Of a stretch of 64,000 nt of DNA, positions 1 through 12,369 are shown piece by piece. The notes under the pieces were generated by a model. It worked only from the letters and a program-made list of their open reading frames with translations, was not told the origin of the DNA and ran no database searches. The position numbers were made by a program, and so were the translations under genes. The stretch is taken from assembly GCA_950295325.1 (NCBI GenBank), contig OX485808.1, positions 43,730,527-43,794,526 of the forward strand, in the 5' to 3' direction. This DNA is from Polytrichum commune. Taxonomy: Eukaryota; Streptophyta; Polytrichopsida; Polytrichales; Polytrichaceae. Position 1 is the stretch's first letter. The number at the start of each line of letters is the position of its first letter.

Positions 1-21
1 TTCGGAAGATATCATACTCAC

Positions 22-3000
22 CTGGCCACTACCATCAATAGCTGATGGGGCAACTGGGAGGAAAGGATTTGTATAATCTCTGTCAAAATGCAGAATAAGA
101 TACATGAGCTCTCAAGACATCCAACTTTTATGTCGACTGAGAACACAACACTTAAATTGTAAAAGAAATTCCATAGCCACTTACCTGCTTCTGTGACTCT
201 GGAACTTAACATTAAGATCATTGTGAGCAGAGAAGGAGATCCGCAAATGGCATGGACCCACATGGTCTGGCAGCAGATACCTGTGATGCACAAGGAAAAC
301 AATGCCACTCAGAAATATTCTGACACCTGGGGTTGATTACAAAAGAATTGCTTAAATGCAGGCCCACACATCCCTAACCTCTACTTTCAAATTGATGTAT
401 TGAGTGGCCACAAATCCCACTTATCCCTCAGGGTACATTTATCCAGTGGTCAGACAAAAAAAAGGATTGAAAGCCTCCTTGCTGTCAATCCCATTCTGAC
501 AAAATGTAGAGGCTATTCTCAAAGCTCTCATCTGTGTATCCTTACAAACTACAAAATTTCAGACACCTAGATTTGAGAAAGAGACCTGGGTATACTCCGT
601 CCTTCAAGAGCTGATTTAGCTGAATTGGCAGTGCTAGCATCACTGAATTGCACAAGAGCCTGTAACACCAAAAATGGTGGTTGGCTATCAGCCCTCTATA
701 TGATGTAGAACAGTTAGGAAGGTTCAACCAGGACAAAGAAAATGAAAACAAAGTTGCCTTCGAGAAAACATTAAGAGCCAAAGGTTGAGAGATATACCAG
801 CCCCATACAGATGAGGGTCTAGTACGCAACCAATAACATTGGTAAAAGCTGAGTGACCCTCACCATAATACACACCTGGAAGCCAGCGCTCTTTTCAAAG
901 GTCGCAATCTTATGAACAAAGCCAAAGGCAGAAAATACCTGCATGATTGGTGTGAAAATAAGTTGAAATTGCTCAGCTTCACATATAGCAAGTCTACATA
1001 AACTTCGAGTCTGCCATGCACATATCTACATGTTCATCATGTACACAGATACGCAACAATTTAGCCTAGGAAACCCTGTAAACAATCTACAGAAGAAAAC
1101 AACCCAGTGCACCACTACTACAACATCTCAAGTCATCAGCATGACATATCTCTGCATTAAAAAAAAAAAAATACAACAGAGTAAATAACCCGAAATCAAG
1201 TGAAATCAGTAATCCACATAGACAGAACCATGCACATAGATCTATCTAAAACAAATGCTTCTTTGTTGTCAAAACACTACTCAAAGGTTGTTGTCAACAT
1301 AAATTTCTACTTGAAACTTTCAACACTTTTCAAGACAATGAGCTTGCAACTCACAGACATTTGTGACATTCCAGAAAGCATATGGTACTTGAGAAGGACA
1401 CAAGCTCCACATACTAACAGATGGGACAGATCTAAAAGTGTTTGTGAACTGTTCAGCTTCATAATCAGAAGAGAATGGGAGGCTGTGTTTATCTGAAACG
1501 ATTGGTTAAGAGCTGCAAAAGAACCTAACAAGTGACTGAAATAAAGGATATATATGAGGGGTGGCAAGCTTGGCAATTCAGGTTTAAGAAATAATCAGTA
1601 GTTGATGGATAGAAATGTAGGAGGGCGTTGAGGAGAGGAGGAGGGAACATAATGAGATGACACTAATCAATCTCAAGTTGCCAAGGGATAAGGTTTAAGT
1701 GGAGTAGGGTAGAAAGACAAGGAGGTTAGGCAAGGAAAGGGAAAAGAAACACACATGCGCTTTCTCCCATGCACCAGGCTGCCATCAACGATGTGTCCGT
1801 CATATGGACCTGCTAATCCATGTAGTTTTAAGTCAAACTCAATCCTTGTCTCCACCAAATCCCCATGAAATAAAGCAGGAAAGCAAGAAACAACCTCGGT
1901 AAAAACTCAAATAATCCAACCCCCGTCCATGTTCACTCACTATTTTAATCTGTGCACAGCGAGAGGACTCACTTTGCAGCACAACAAACTCATAGGTCAC
2001 AGACTCCTCTCTACTGCCACACAAAACTAATTAATCAAGCTCCAAAGTCTGCAATCGAGAGAGATAACTTACCAGGTGCAAGACGTCAATGCTGACATCA
2101 CCAGCCTCAACACCTTCAACAGTGACTAGCAGGACATTGCTTGCAACATCCCCAGAGTTTTTACTGGTAACAATTTCTTGCCTGTTAGAGTACTGCAGGT
2201 ATACGGTTTTCCCTCGTACTTGAGCTGGCTCAGATGATGATGCATAGTAAGACACCATAGCAATTGCTTGGTTCAAGTCAGCCTGCAGCAGCCAAGATGT
2301 CAATAAGAATATGACAGCAGCACACGTACACATGCCTGATTTGAAGTAATAAAACCAAGGCAGCATGCACATAGAGCGCTTTGCAAGACTGTTTGCGTTC
2401 TGTGCTACTACAAAACACGCCCATATGTATTTCCAGAATACAGGAAAGTTAGCTCATTGTGACATCTATATCATCTGATATCCACCTCAATACCAAGAAA
2501 TAGGAAGTACATAACGGCTCAGAAATTTCAGATGAACAATATACATCATGACATCTTCAGCCAATTAAATCTACAACTTCTTGTTGCTGGATACTCAAAT
2601 GCGGCATGAAGTCCATAAAAGAACTGAGAGGAAGGACAGAACTGCTGTATGGTAAACTCTATAACCCGCAACAATGAGTTCCCCAGATGGAGCAACCAGG
2701 TACAGCAAATTTTCCAGTTCCAAAAAGCAGATCAAATTATGCAATCTTACACTGGCCGGAAACACTTCACTACAAAATCTCAAAGGACAAATCTGAAAAT
2801 GCAATTCCTATCAATCAGAATCAGAGGTCCTTGAAATCCCTAAAGAAGTGACTCCTGAAAATTCCAAATTCCACAAATGCCTATGATTTCCATCACATTG
2901 CCCGCCATTCACTGAAAACAATAAATCACATTACTCGAAGAACACATCCGACAGGTCAATTTGATTCACAGCAATCAGAAACCAAATAACCTTACACACT

Positions 3001-3709
3001 CTACAGAAGCTCCACTTCCAAATTCCAAGAATACCTGAAAGTCGCAGTACCATTGACCTCAATGCTCACCACAAAATCATCATTCACAGTACCTCGTAAA
3101 CCACATCCGACGCCATAACTCAATTCAAATAGATCAGAAAGCTTAAAAAACTGCGAAGCCCGGGGAATGGACTTCCACATCCTAAGCAGACCTGTAGGTC
3201 GCAATGCCAATTGAGCTCGACACACACCAGCAAAGAACCAATCACAAAACCGTCGGAAAACACGTCCAATTGCATAGTTCAATCCACAAGCAATCAGGAA
3301 GCCCAAATAACTGCAAAGCCCGGGGACTGGACTTCCACATTCCACGACACCTGTGGTTCGCAATGCCATTGAACTCGACGCACACCAGCAAAGAACCAAT
3401 CACAAAACCGTCGGAAAACACATCCGATTACATAATTCGATCCACAAGCAATCAAGAAACCTCAGAGAAGTGCACAACAAAACGCGAAGGAGTGGAAGTG
3501 ATTTGGTTTCCATCGCTTACAAATTCCACGAACGCCTGATTGTGGTTGGCCCCGACATTGACCTTGGTGTTGACCACCTTGCCGAAGGGCTTGCAAAGCT
3601 GGACAAGCTCCTCGTCGCTGCACTCCCACGGCAGGTTGCGCACGTGGAGCACCTTGGACGGCGGCTGCGTGTACCGGAACTGCGGTTGCCCGGCGCCCGT
3701 GGACGTCAT
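22..3709 (-). CDS. PTB3: Polypyrimidine tract-binding protein, 5' half (partial)
   Basis: RNA-binding regulator of alternative splicing in the nucleus. Exons on the minus strand: 3709-3521, 2282-2073, 938-876, 659-586, 280-185 and 79-22, all with AG/GT borders and compatible phases, giving 230 residues before the gene leaves the window. The ATG at 3709 is followed by a short Gln-rich leader and RRM1 (residues ~18-95, containing VLHVRNLPWEC and the RNP1-like NQAFVEF). RRM2 starts near residue 110 (NVLLVTVEG), has an RNP1-like ALVQFSD, and leads into FSAHNDLNVKFQSHRSR, a diagnostic linker of the plant PTB3 type (family knowledge). Introns are 1238, 1134, 216, 305 and 105 bp. RRM3 and RRM4 should lie to the left of base 1. 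No defect is visible. The PTB identity is firm; the PTB3-type assignment rests on memory of the N-terminal and linker sequence. Confidence 0.93.
3150..3465. repeat. ~160-bp tandem duplication in PTB intron 1
   Basis: The segment beginning at 3151 (ctgcgaagcccgggg) recurs at 3311 (ctgcaaagcccgggg), and the two copies run parallel through a shared ccagcaaagaaccaatcaca block. A more degraded related stretch is visible around 3000-3130. The second copy ends close to the 5' splice site of exon 1 (3520). Confidence 0.8.
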
Positions 3710-4140
3710 TGTTGATGATGCTCCACACTTCCAAATTAACTGGCGCAGACAAGCGATGGCTGAGGGAGGGACAAAATTGGAATTGGCGATGGCGATGGCG
3801 GTGCGAAAGGCACAGCGAAGAGCGAGAGAGCGAGCGAGGGTTAGGATGTAACCGCCATAGCTGCGGAGGTGAGCGCTTCCAGAGTGCTCATGAGTCGAAG
3901 CTGGGACTCTTTGAGTTTCTCTTCCTGCTAAGGACCACTTCACACACGAGACTGAGAGCCCGTGACCATTACACTTTAAATTATGTAACTTCGCTAACCT
4001 CTACAAGCAACTTCAGTCCGAACTCATGCCAGAGACATCTGAAATTCTCTATATATCTTGGCTTAGGGCCGCTTTACACTAGGGTGGAGAAGGGCACCGG
4101 TCGGTCAAGAATTTTAGCCCAAGACACAGTTATTTGAGGC
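3710..4140 (-). promoter_or_regulatory. Probable 5'UTR and promoter of the PTB gene
   Basis: Region immediately upstream of the PTB start on the minus strand. It is GC-richer than its surroundings and purine/pyrimidine-skewed (gagagagcgagcgaggg on the plus strand), typical of plant 5' leaders. No TATA box or start site could be fixed. Confidence 0.35.
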
Positions 4141-4497
4141 AAGGGATGGTATGCTGGAGAAGATGAAGAGACAATAAAATAATGCCTTAAGAAGTCTTGA
4201 CTGGCCGTAGTGTAACCACCTAGAGGACAAGTGTATTGGACAATCTCACCAAGAGCAGAAGTCCATCAAATTACTTCACAAAATGGTCACAGCCGGCCAT
4301 AGTAGAAACCTTACCCCCTAAATGACCATTGTATTTATATTGATAAAAAAATAAAATGTATATGGCAATTTTTTAGAACTTCTATTCTGACAATAATTTA
4401 TTTGAAAATGTTCCACCTCTATAATACATCCAAATTAAGGTAAATAAGTAGGTAACATTATCTTCTTATTTATTTTTAAAGAAATTACATGTTGGTA

Positions 4498-5250
4498 TAG
4501 TCCAACCTCATTAATACGACACCCTCAATATTATGATACATTTTTACGAGACCAAATTTTTTCAGTTCAAAACTCCCTCTTTTATACGACTACAACACTC
4601 GATAATGCAACATATAGAATTTGTGTTTTGTCATATTAAAGAGGTAGTTAATGCTAGAATTCCTTTCATCTATATAATGTACATCTAAAATACATCCATT
4701 TTCACTTGGGAACTACTGGGGAGCTTCATTGACTGTTGGGAACTTAATGGTAATTAGGGTTACTAGTGTAGAATGGACATGATTAGGGTGAGAGTGGCCT
4801 CCTGCCTAGTATGTTGCCTTGTACATGGGTGATATAATATCACCAGTATCTTGATGCTAAACGTCATGCATCATTGTTGTCTAGTTTCTTATTAGAGAAC
4901 TCTTTATATTTTGGTGTTAATTAATTATTAGTTTCCAAAACTTAGATAGGAATTTAGATAAGATGACAGTTGCTAACTTGGGTAGGCAACACCAAAGATC
5001 TTTGGACTCTTATTTTAAGAGTTCTTGAGAATATTTGTAATTATTTGGAATTATAAGTTATTATTTCATACCATCTATATTGCTTAAACTTGTTGTATAT
5101 ATTTTTAAGCTCATATCACTTATGTTTTTGTATTCCCTCAATAATATGACAACTTTATGTCATTTGTCGTATTAATGAGAAGAAGACACCTCGATAATAC
5201 GATTGTTTTTGTATTTCCCAAAAATGTCATACTAATGAGGGAGAACAATA
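4498..5250. mobile_element. Non-autonomous pogo/mariner-like element, ~750 bp
   Basis: The left end (GTCCAACCTCATTAATACGA after TA) and the inverted right end (TTGTTCTCCCTCATTAGTAT, read on the other strand before TA) form imperfect terminal inverted repeats, with TA on both sides. Subterminal repeats of the ATTAATACGAC / CTCAATAATATGAC kind recur inside. Such ends recall plant pogo (Lemi-type) elements. There is no transposase ORF, so this would be a MITE-like derivative. Confidence 0.55.
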
Positions 5251-5284
5251 GTGCAAAGATTTCTCTCGAGGCAATCACACCCCC

Positions 5285-5660
5285 TTACGTTTCATAACCA
5301 GGTGCAATAAAAGTTTGCTACCCTATATTATATGCCATATATAATTTTCAAAATTATGATTTTTTTCTACATATGCATAACCATTGATAATATCTTTTGT
5401 ATATTTTCTTGAAATTCTTAGGCATCTTAGATTTTTGTAGTTTTAGTTGAATTTTGCATCATTCTAGTTTAAAACGGTATGTTTTATAAAAATAAAAATA
5501 AAAATCATCAAATTTGGTTACCATTTTTTACTATGTAATAAATATTGTGTATATCTACTCATGAAAAACAATTGATAAAATTTTGACCAATTTTGGTGAT
5601 GCTTTATGTAAAAAGTAGATTGTTTTTATCGCACGTGGTGTTCAACTTGACAATGGAGTG
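5285..5660. repeat. Dispersed repeat, copy A (inverted relative to 52.35-52.64 kb)
   Basis: Bases ~5300-5570 match 52,350-52,610 in inverse orientation: the agtagatatacacaat / ttacatagtaaaaaat stretch and the gcaaacttttattgcac / tagcaaacttttctcg ends. The right end (5630-5659, cgcacgtggtgttcaacttg) also occurs at 52,612 in direct orientation. The ends look like imperfect inverted repeats, so a MITE is likely, but no target-site duplication was found. Confidence 0.5.
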
Positions 5661-8600
5661 CACCCCCCGAGAGATTCTCTAAGGAAGAAATATTTTATTG
5701 AAGTTGGAGTTCTCATGAGGCCAAGTTTCTTGTCTGAGGCTTTGAGGTTGCCGAAGAAACTTGACCTCCAGAGAACTCCCCTTGAAAAAAATGACACCAC
5801 ATTGCCAACCATGTCATTTTTTCATCCATGTGCAAAGTTCTCCACCAAAGGAATCTTGGCCGTAGTGTAAACCACCACCGGACAAGAGTACTAAGTCTAC
5901 CACCTCTACTGATCACCGCAACTCCTTGCCCCCATGCCTTGAAGGAAAACTTACCATGCACCCCTAGGCTACCTAAAAATCCACTCCTAAGCTACCTAGA
6001 GCCAACTTCTAAGCCACCTAAGAGCTCGCTCCTACCCTCCTGTCTTACTGAGTTGTTAACCCTGATGCCTACAGCAATGATCCTCCTGATGCTCTTCCAG
6101 GGTCTATCTTGTTGCCACCAACTTCTCCTCCATTAACCAACACAAACTGCTGATAAACCCCCCTCGGCTCCAGTGTTGCTCAACTCGAAGCTGCCTTGGA
6201 AATCCCGCACGCCTGCTCAGCTACCCATCCACGAGTTTGGAATAGGATGTCGCGAGGCAACACCCACACACAGATGACACCTCGAAGATAACATAGTAGA
6301 AAGTACAGGGCCATACTGCCATCCTAGCCACGAGGCAACAAGCCATCAATTCTCAAACTCATAACTAAATGACCTTTCCCCCACCATTCACCACTCGCAA
6401 CACGACGTTAGCATGATTGCCACAACCCCATCCAATTGAGCACGGAACATTGCTTGACCTATTGCTTGGGCCCTTGGGCAACACAGAGATGTGCACACCT
6501 CCTCCATTGTGATTGTACCACATCCATCCACACCCGGTTGCCAGACCAACCCACTCTTCCTTACAACTACTCATCAATTGCGACTACTACCACCTCCATC
6601 ACCCATAACCAATTCAAACCCAACCCACATTCGCACAACAACCTTTCTTCAACACGGGTAGGTCACTTAGTGCATTTTAAATACGACGTGCGGCATAATA
6701 TAGAGAGGATTAAAATCATTTGAAATAAAAATTATAAAGGAATTCCAAATAATGAAGGGGCCATTAAATGTAGACAATCCCATTATAAGTAAGTTAGATG
6801 GACATAAAATGTGGGCCATTAATTTTTTGTAAAATTAATATAGGGGCTGAAGATAAGGATCCTAGAAGGTATGTTTAGTATGTTTGCTATGGTCTCCTAT
6901 GTGTTTTCTTCATAACTTTGTTTGCAATGATATTGATGTTTGCACCCTTCTTTGTTTTCATGGTTTCCCTTAACACTCGTCAATGCGTTAGGAAGTAGAT
7001 TAGCTTTTATTACTTAAAAGGAATATAGAGTACAAAAAATTGCAGTGACTTGGACAATATAAGTAATGGAAGGGTGCAAACAAATGGGCCATTTTTGAAA
7101 TTTAAGTAATTATAGGGAGGCTTTAATTCAACCCTTGAAGGTAAATAGCCCCAAAACAATAAACCCCCAGCCGCATGTGGTGCACAAAAATGCCTTAGAG
7201 TGACCTACCCGTGTTCTTCAACCACTCTCCGTCAAGGTGGCCAAATGTTACACTCTCACGTACAGCTGAACTCAATTGCCTTTGTGATGTGATTAGGAAA
7301 CTCATCACCAAAGTACGTAAGGTTTGCCAGTTTACAGTACATTGAGATTGCACCCAACATGAGAATCAACATCCTACCAATCATCGTCATACATTACCCT
7401 GGACGCTAAGTTTCGATCTTGTGCAGTTAACGACTCGATCCTATTTGGGTAAGGGTTCAACAACACGTAAACATTATGTGTCCGCTGCCACAAGGTCCTA
7501 ACTCACTTCCCAGATGCCAAAAGTATGGAAGGCTAAGCAGGACACTATAGTACACAAACACACACACAATTCCTCATGGTCACACTCACCTCCTTCCACC
7601 AGGTTGCCAGTCTTGAGCTTCCTAAACGAACCAATGCAAGCTAGCAAAACAATTGAAGAAGTTCACGTCCAGAATGTTCACATGCTTGCACTAGACCAAC
7701 ATAGAGTGACCATTACTGCCGTCCTTGAATGTTGCTAAAAGTTATCGGTTGTCAACACCTCAATTTCCCTAATGAACTCAATACTGCAGTTTTGTTCATA
7801 GCATCCTTGTGAGGCTACTGCCCCAACCAGAACCAATTGTTACATGAGCAGATTGATGAATGTCATCACACTTGTATCCCCAAGCCCATTTATTTATGGC
7901 CGTCACTGCAAAAGAATAGAAGGTGCCATTGTTGCCTACTCGATGGTCATCGCATAATTAAGTAAGTAGGACCACCTTCCCTACGGTTGGTCCGCCATAG
8001 CCGGTATGGACAATGCAACTCGCACCGACACTAATACCGTCCCAATTCACTGAGAATTTGCAACTTACAACTCAACCACCGACTACCCCAATTAATTACA
8101 TGCAGTATGCAAGTCCCGCCACATGGACAACACATTCCTTGATTCACTGACGACAAATCCTAGATGAGAACCTAATATCTCTAGATGCAAGTTGCCTGCT
8201 CCTCAAAACCTATGCCTATGAGCTCTCCAATCTTCTTGACATTGAATTCAACGAGCAGGTACTTACAATCCACCAGGTGGCGTAGACTACCGTCCAGGAA
8301 CTTGACTCAACGTAACCCTGTGGCAAAACTCTGTGGCTAGCATTGAAACTTGTGCAACAAAACATCACCCTAAGACCCTGGTGGAGTTGAAGAACCTAAT
8401 TGCACAGCCCACTTGGATCATCCCGCTGCTTTAACTTGAGTATTCCTAGGTTCGGTCTTGACACAGGGGACAAGGTCGAATAGGCTTGAACACATGCAAG
8501 CCTTTGCTCCGATGCAACTTCGTATGTTCTACTTTGTTGACTTACCAGGCTTGAAAGCAGAAAATCAGTAACAATTTAAACCCCTGCTACTTCAATGGTC

Positions 8601-9446
8601 TCTACATAGCACCCCTGGGATGTATTCCAATGGTTCACTTCTTCCCGGCCCTTAATCTCCCCTTCACACCTCGACAATCCAATCAAGACCAAGTCCAAGG
8701 AGACATACATGCCCAATCCAAAAAACATGTGTTGCTTGCTACTTCATACAACAACGACACCTTTACCTCCACTACAGCTTCATGTGGCAAGACTGAACGA
8801 AAAATACCAACAACACCTAGATCGGATTTCTTCTCCTTTGTTATTGCTCAATTCACTGAGTCTACTGAATCTACCTCACAGTGCCTTGTCACGACGGCAT
8901 ATACCAACTCCACTCTATGCCGAGCATGCACAATGCCAGATCAAATCCTCTCTTCTCAACCTATCTAGCTGATGATCAAAGGGTGAGTGCACTCTTAGCT
9001 CTAGGAAATGTGAACATCCCTAACTGGCTGGTGAGGCACGGTAGTGGGTGCAGATCTTGTTGTTCCCCACCAAAGGAGATGAATGGTTGTTTCTGGATAG
9101 AAAAGGCCAGGACCCTTGCTAATCGATGGATGTTGCTCCACCTTCTTGAGCTTTCTTTGGCCACCGTCCACCAATGGATATGTTCAAGACGCTTGCAATG
9201 TGGTTGCCCATACATGTGCGCCTTGGATTGGGTTCAGTCCCAACACCCCTGACTCTCGCCAAAGCCCCAGACCCTTCCAAAGTAAGGACACGCTAGTCAT
9301 GGGCTTTGAAAGAATATGACGCCACGGCATCTAAGCATCACTACTCTCTGCCTCCCACTACTACGTGAAGATGAAGACTACCCTCCCAGCTCTTTACCCT
9401 AGCCTAACACAACTCTTTGCACTCCACTGCGATGGCGCACCGGAGC
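5660..9446. other. C-rich intergenic stretch without a recognisable gene
   Basis: Nearly 3.8 kb of plus-strand C-rich, interrupted sequence. Open frames are short (up to ~120 codons), overlap in different frames and have no motif I recognise. It may be a much-decayed mobile element. No LTR, tRNA or domain was found. Confidence 0.4.
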
Positions 9447-9794
9447 CTTCACTACTAGAAAATCATAACCAAATCAACAAAAAATCAACAGATCTTTGTC
9501 GATCCGGGCACTGCAATGACCGATTTCACTGATTTTTGAATTTTTGTAAAAATCAACAGTTTACTGCCTACATTTTTGTTGATTAGAATAGTACAATGAC
9601 CAAATCAACAAAATTTTAGTAAATGTGAAATCTTTTTTGAATCTTTTTTGGAATATTCTAGGATCTATTGGAATATTGTAAAATCTTTTTAATTTTTTGC
9701 AATTTATGGACTTGTAAGTGTATGGGTATGGAAATAATTACGAATTCAAAGGTGTTTAAATATTATAAATATTATATTAGTTGATAGTTAATTA

Positions 9795-10096
9795 TATATA
9801 TATATATATATATATGTATAATATGTATATAATATATGTAACATATAATATATATATGTATGTATATATGTATATACATGTCTGTATATATGTATGTATA
9901 TGTATGTATATATGTATATACATGTCTGTATATATGTATGTATATGTATGTATATATGTATATATATAATATATGTAACATATATGTATATAATATATGT
10001 AACATATATGTATATAATATATGTAACATATATGTATATAATATATGTAACATATATGTATACAATATATGTAACATGTATGTATATAATATATAA
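9795..10096. repeat. TA/TATG microsatellite and 24-bp minisatellite
   Basis: A (TA)n run near 9795-9815 passes into TGTA-type repeats and then five copies of a 24-bp unit (ataatatatgtaacatatat plus gtat) between ~9965 and 10,090. The long open frames here are artefacts of the repeat. Confidence 0.9.
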
Positions 10097-10111
10097 TATA
10101 TAAATATGTAT

Positions 10112-10370
10112 ACATTTACAGTAAATATATACAGTATATATTTACTGTAATTATATACAGTATATATTTACTGTAATTATATACTGTATATATTTACTGT
10201 AATTATATACTGTATATATTTACTGTAATTATATACTGTATATATTTACTGTAATTATATACAGTATATATTTACTGTAATTATATACTGTAATTATATA
10301 CTGTATATATTTACTGTAATTATATACTGTAATTATATACTGTATATATTTACTGTAAATATATACATCA
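10112..10370. repeat. 26-bp near-palindromic minisatellite
   Basis: About eight to nine copies of a 26-bp unit (actgtaattatatactgtat plus atattt), some truncated. The unit and its junctions are self-complementary (tttacagtaaatatatac against its inverse), so the array can fold into cruciforms or long hairpins. Confidence 0.9.
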
Positions 10371-10439
10371 AGTAGGTAGTAAAGAGAAATTAGTGGCCTT
10401 ATTCTAGAAAGGTTTAAAACACTCCGTTTATATCATGTG

Positions 10440-10665
10440 TGATGTGATGACCTAGTGGTTAAGGCACATGTGTGGGTATCACTAGGTGCAAGGTTTGATT
10501 CCCGTGGCCGACACCTTCGGCCTTGGCCTTGCCACCTATGTGAGTGGTAGGTAGTCTATACTTGTAGGTGGGGTATATGTTGAGGGTTACTTGGGAGGGG
10601 TTAGGAATTGCATATCTGACATTTATTCATTTTTTATTTTTAATGTTATATATATATATATATAA
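10440..10665 (+). mobile_element. tRNA-derived SINE-like sequence inside the CACTA element
   Basis: An A-box-like TGACCTAGTGGTTAAGGC (10,447-10,464) and a B-box-like GGTTTGATTCCC (10,492-10,503) are spaced about 34 bp apart, as in a tRNA-type Pol III promoter. A unique body and an AT-rich tail ending in a (TA)n run at ~10,650-10,663 follow. No clear target duplication was found, so the borders are approximate. Confidence 0.6.
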
Positions 10666-10816
10666 TAAGTTTTTGTAAAAAAATATTTTTGTGACCATAT
10701 CAACAGAAAAAATCAACAAAATTGTGTTACATCATGTCCAGGTCAACGCGTCCTAAGTAACAACCGCGACCAACGCCTTTCTGTTGATCCGGACGCAAAA
10801 TTTTCTACTAGTGCTT

Positions 10817-11139
10817 CCACTCTCTCATCTTGCTCCACGCACTAGAAACTTCTCACCGCGGCAGCAATTCCGCACTGTTCTCTCTCTCTCTTCCCTCTCG
10901 CATGCCTAATGGGCCTCTCCTCGGCACTAGGCGCTCCTCATTTTCGAGGATGTGCCTGCTGCCCGGCCAGGTTACCCACAAAATTTCTGCCGCCCGAAAA
11001 TCGCTCTGCCCGAAAATATCTTCACACAGAGCTGAGCTCACAGAGAGTTCCATAAACTCTCTTCAAAGTTTGTGGCTCCTCATTTGCACTAGTTAGCCGA
11101 GGGGGAGCGAGGTTCTTGTGAGCACCACAAGCATTGAGG
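10817..11139 (+). other. Possible 5' leader exon of the 11.6-kb gene
   Basis: A GC-richer, CT-rich stretch (ctctctctctcttccctctc) ending in ..cattgag followed by the donor-like GTAAGC at 11,140. The next 450 bp are T-rich, with taggtttagggttt-like words typical of plant leader introns. It starts right at the CACTA target duplication, so the transposon may sit in or next to the promoter. No transcript evidence is available. Confidence 0.35.
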
Positions 11140-11595
11140 TAAGCATGTGGTTTTTTTATGTATTAAGTTATTTTTCTCGAAACTCGTGAATTTATGTAAA
11201 ATTTAGAACTATGTTTTTGTTTTGTTTTGTTTTGTTTTGTATTTTATTGATTTCTAAGGTTCTTTGTAATGGTTTAGGGTTTAGGGGTGATATTATGGAA
11301 AATGTATAGTATTTAGGGTTTGGTTGAATGGGTTTGAAAGTAGGATTTAGAATTTGAGGTTTAGGTTCTAATTTTCAAGGTTTAGGATTTGATGATGTAT
11401 TTTATGAGCCTTTTGTGATGTCCTTTTAAATAAGCCGAAAGCTTCATAGTAATGATTATAATGGGTATATGATTTTTTTGTAGATTTGTGTTGTTATAAT
11501 TAGAGGTCTACGACTTTGTTGATAATCGTTTAGAATATAACTATGACACATTGTGGATTGTGAAGGTCTTTTTTTCTTTTTTTCTTTTTTTCAAC

Positions 11596-11979
11596 ATGGC
11601 TCCTCCTAAGAAGAAAGAGTGGAGAACCGAGGAAGAAAAGGAAAGAAGGAGGGAGAATCATTTGGCGGAAAATGAAAGAAACTCTCATAATCAAGCTTTG
11701 AAAAGAGCAAATGATACAGTGATGGCGAAATTGGAAAGTGAGCGTGTGAAATACCCAAGGCCAACAGAATTAACTAAGGGAGTCAAACATTGTGTTGTGG
11801 TCACTGCAATGGAGGATGGAAGACTTGATTTTCTAAAACACTACCGCATGAAGAACAAGGCCTTCCTTGTGAATCTACTCTTCGAATACACTGACCCCCA
11901 CGTTAGAGCAATTCGAGATGTTTTGAGTGTCTATGGTGACGATTTGACCGGCGATGAAGATGGATATGATGAGATTTAA
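11596..11979 (+). CDS. Unrecognised small charged protein, 127 aa
   Basis: The ATG at 11,596 (MAPPKKKEW) opens a 127-codon frame. The first ~60 residues are strongly charged and helical-looking (repeated EEKERRRE), followed by a more globular part (HCVVVTAMEDGRLDFLKHYR) and an acidic tail ending GDEDGYDEI. I do not recognise a family. A donor-like TTAG-GTGAGT lies 35 bp beyond the stop, and a further open stretch follows at ~12,232-12,369, so the present stop may truncate a longer multi-exon protein. Its position between a CACTA element and a gypsy fragment makes a transposon-derived frame possible. Confidence 0.4.
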   Translation: MAPPKKKEWRTEEEKERRRENHLAENERNSHNQALKRANDTVMAKLESERVKYPRPTELTKGVKHCVVVTAMEDGRLDFLKHYRMKNKAFLVNLLFEYTDPHVRAIRDVLSVYGDDLTGDEDGYDEI

Positions 11980-12231
11980 ACTAGTTTGAATGACTGTGAG
12001 TGGGGCTTCTTAGGTGAGTTTTCAAATAAAAATCTCTATCTATTATTCATTGTTTTTTTTCACACATTTCTAAAATTTTAATATTTATGCAATCAATTTT
12101 AGTTCATTAGAATGTACATATTATTTTCATTTTCAATAGTCATTATCTTATATTACTTTCAATTAAAGATAGATAGCATAGCCCTCATTTAGAATTTTGT
12201 AATATGCTCATAAACTACTTGTTTCAAAATT

Positions 12232-12369
12232 GAAGGAGAAGAAGAAACGTTCAACCACAAAGATAAACAAGTTTTGAGGGCAAATGCTCTTGTTTGTGTA
12301 CTCCAAGCCAATGAGTACAACTATGTCAAGTCTTTGTGTAATGATGAGGAAGCATGGAAAAAAACATAG
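12232..12369 (+). pseudogene. Gag-like (UBN2-type) coding scrap
   Basis: An open stretch after an acceptor-like ttgaag reads ..DKQVLRANALVCVLQANEY.. and ..SLCNDEEAWKK before a TAG. The spacing of hydrophobic residues and the terminal (D/T)xxEAW recall copia-type gag domains, but the match is weak and it could instead be a further exon of the 11.6-kb gene. Confidence 0.25.

Larger units (their letters stand above)
9450..10813. mobile_element. Non-autonomous CACTA (CMC/En-Spm) element, 1364 bp
   Basis: The left terminus CACTACTAGAAAAT and inverted right terminus CACTAGTAGAAAAT form a 14-bp TIR. The flanks carry a perfect 3-bp target duplication CTT (9447-9449 and 10,814-10,816), the CACTA hallmark. 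Subterminal TCAAC repeats cluster in both ends (about 9465-9615 and 10,695-10,790), as expected for transposase-binding sites. There is no transposase ORF. The interior holds a TA/TATG microsatellite, a 26-bp palindromic minisatellite and a SINE-like sequence. Joining the flanks restores a continuous sequence (ggagc-CTT-ccactctc). Confidence 0.92.

Noticed and set aside
3204-3715. Plus-strand open frames of up to 120 codons across PTB exon 1
   Set aside because: Antisense to the PTB start exon and its duplicated intron.
9772-10115. Four overlapping Tyr/Ile-rich open frames on both strands
   Set aside because: Translations of the TA/TATG microsatellite and minisatellite.
11270-11400. ggtttagggtttagggg words resembling plant telomere repeat
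   Set aside because: Only two imperfect units. Such telo-box words are common in plant leaders and introns, so no interstitial telomere is claimed.
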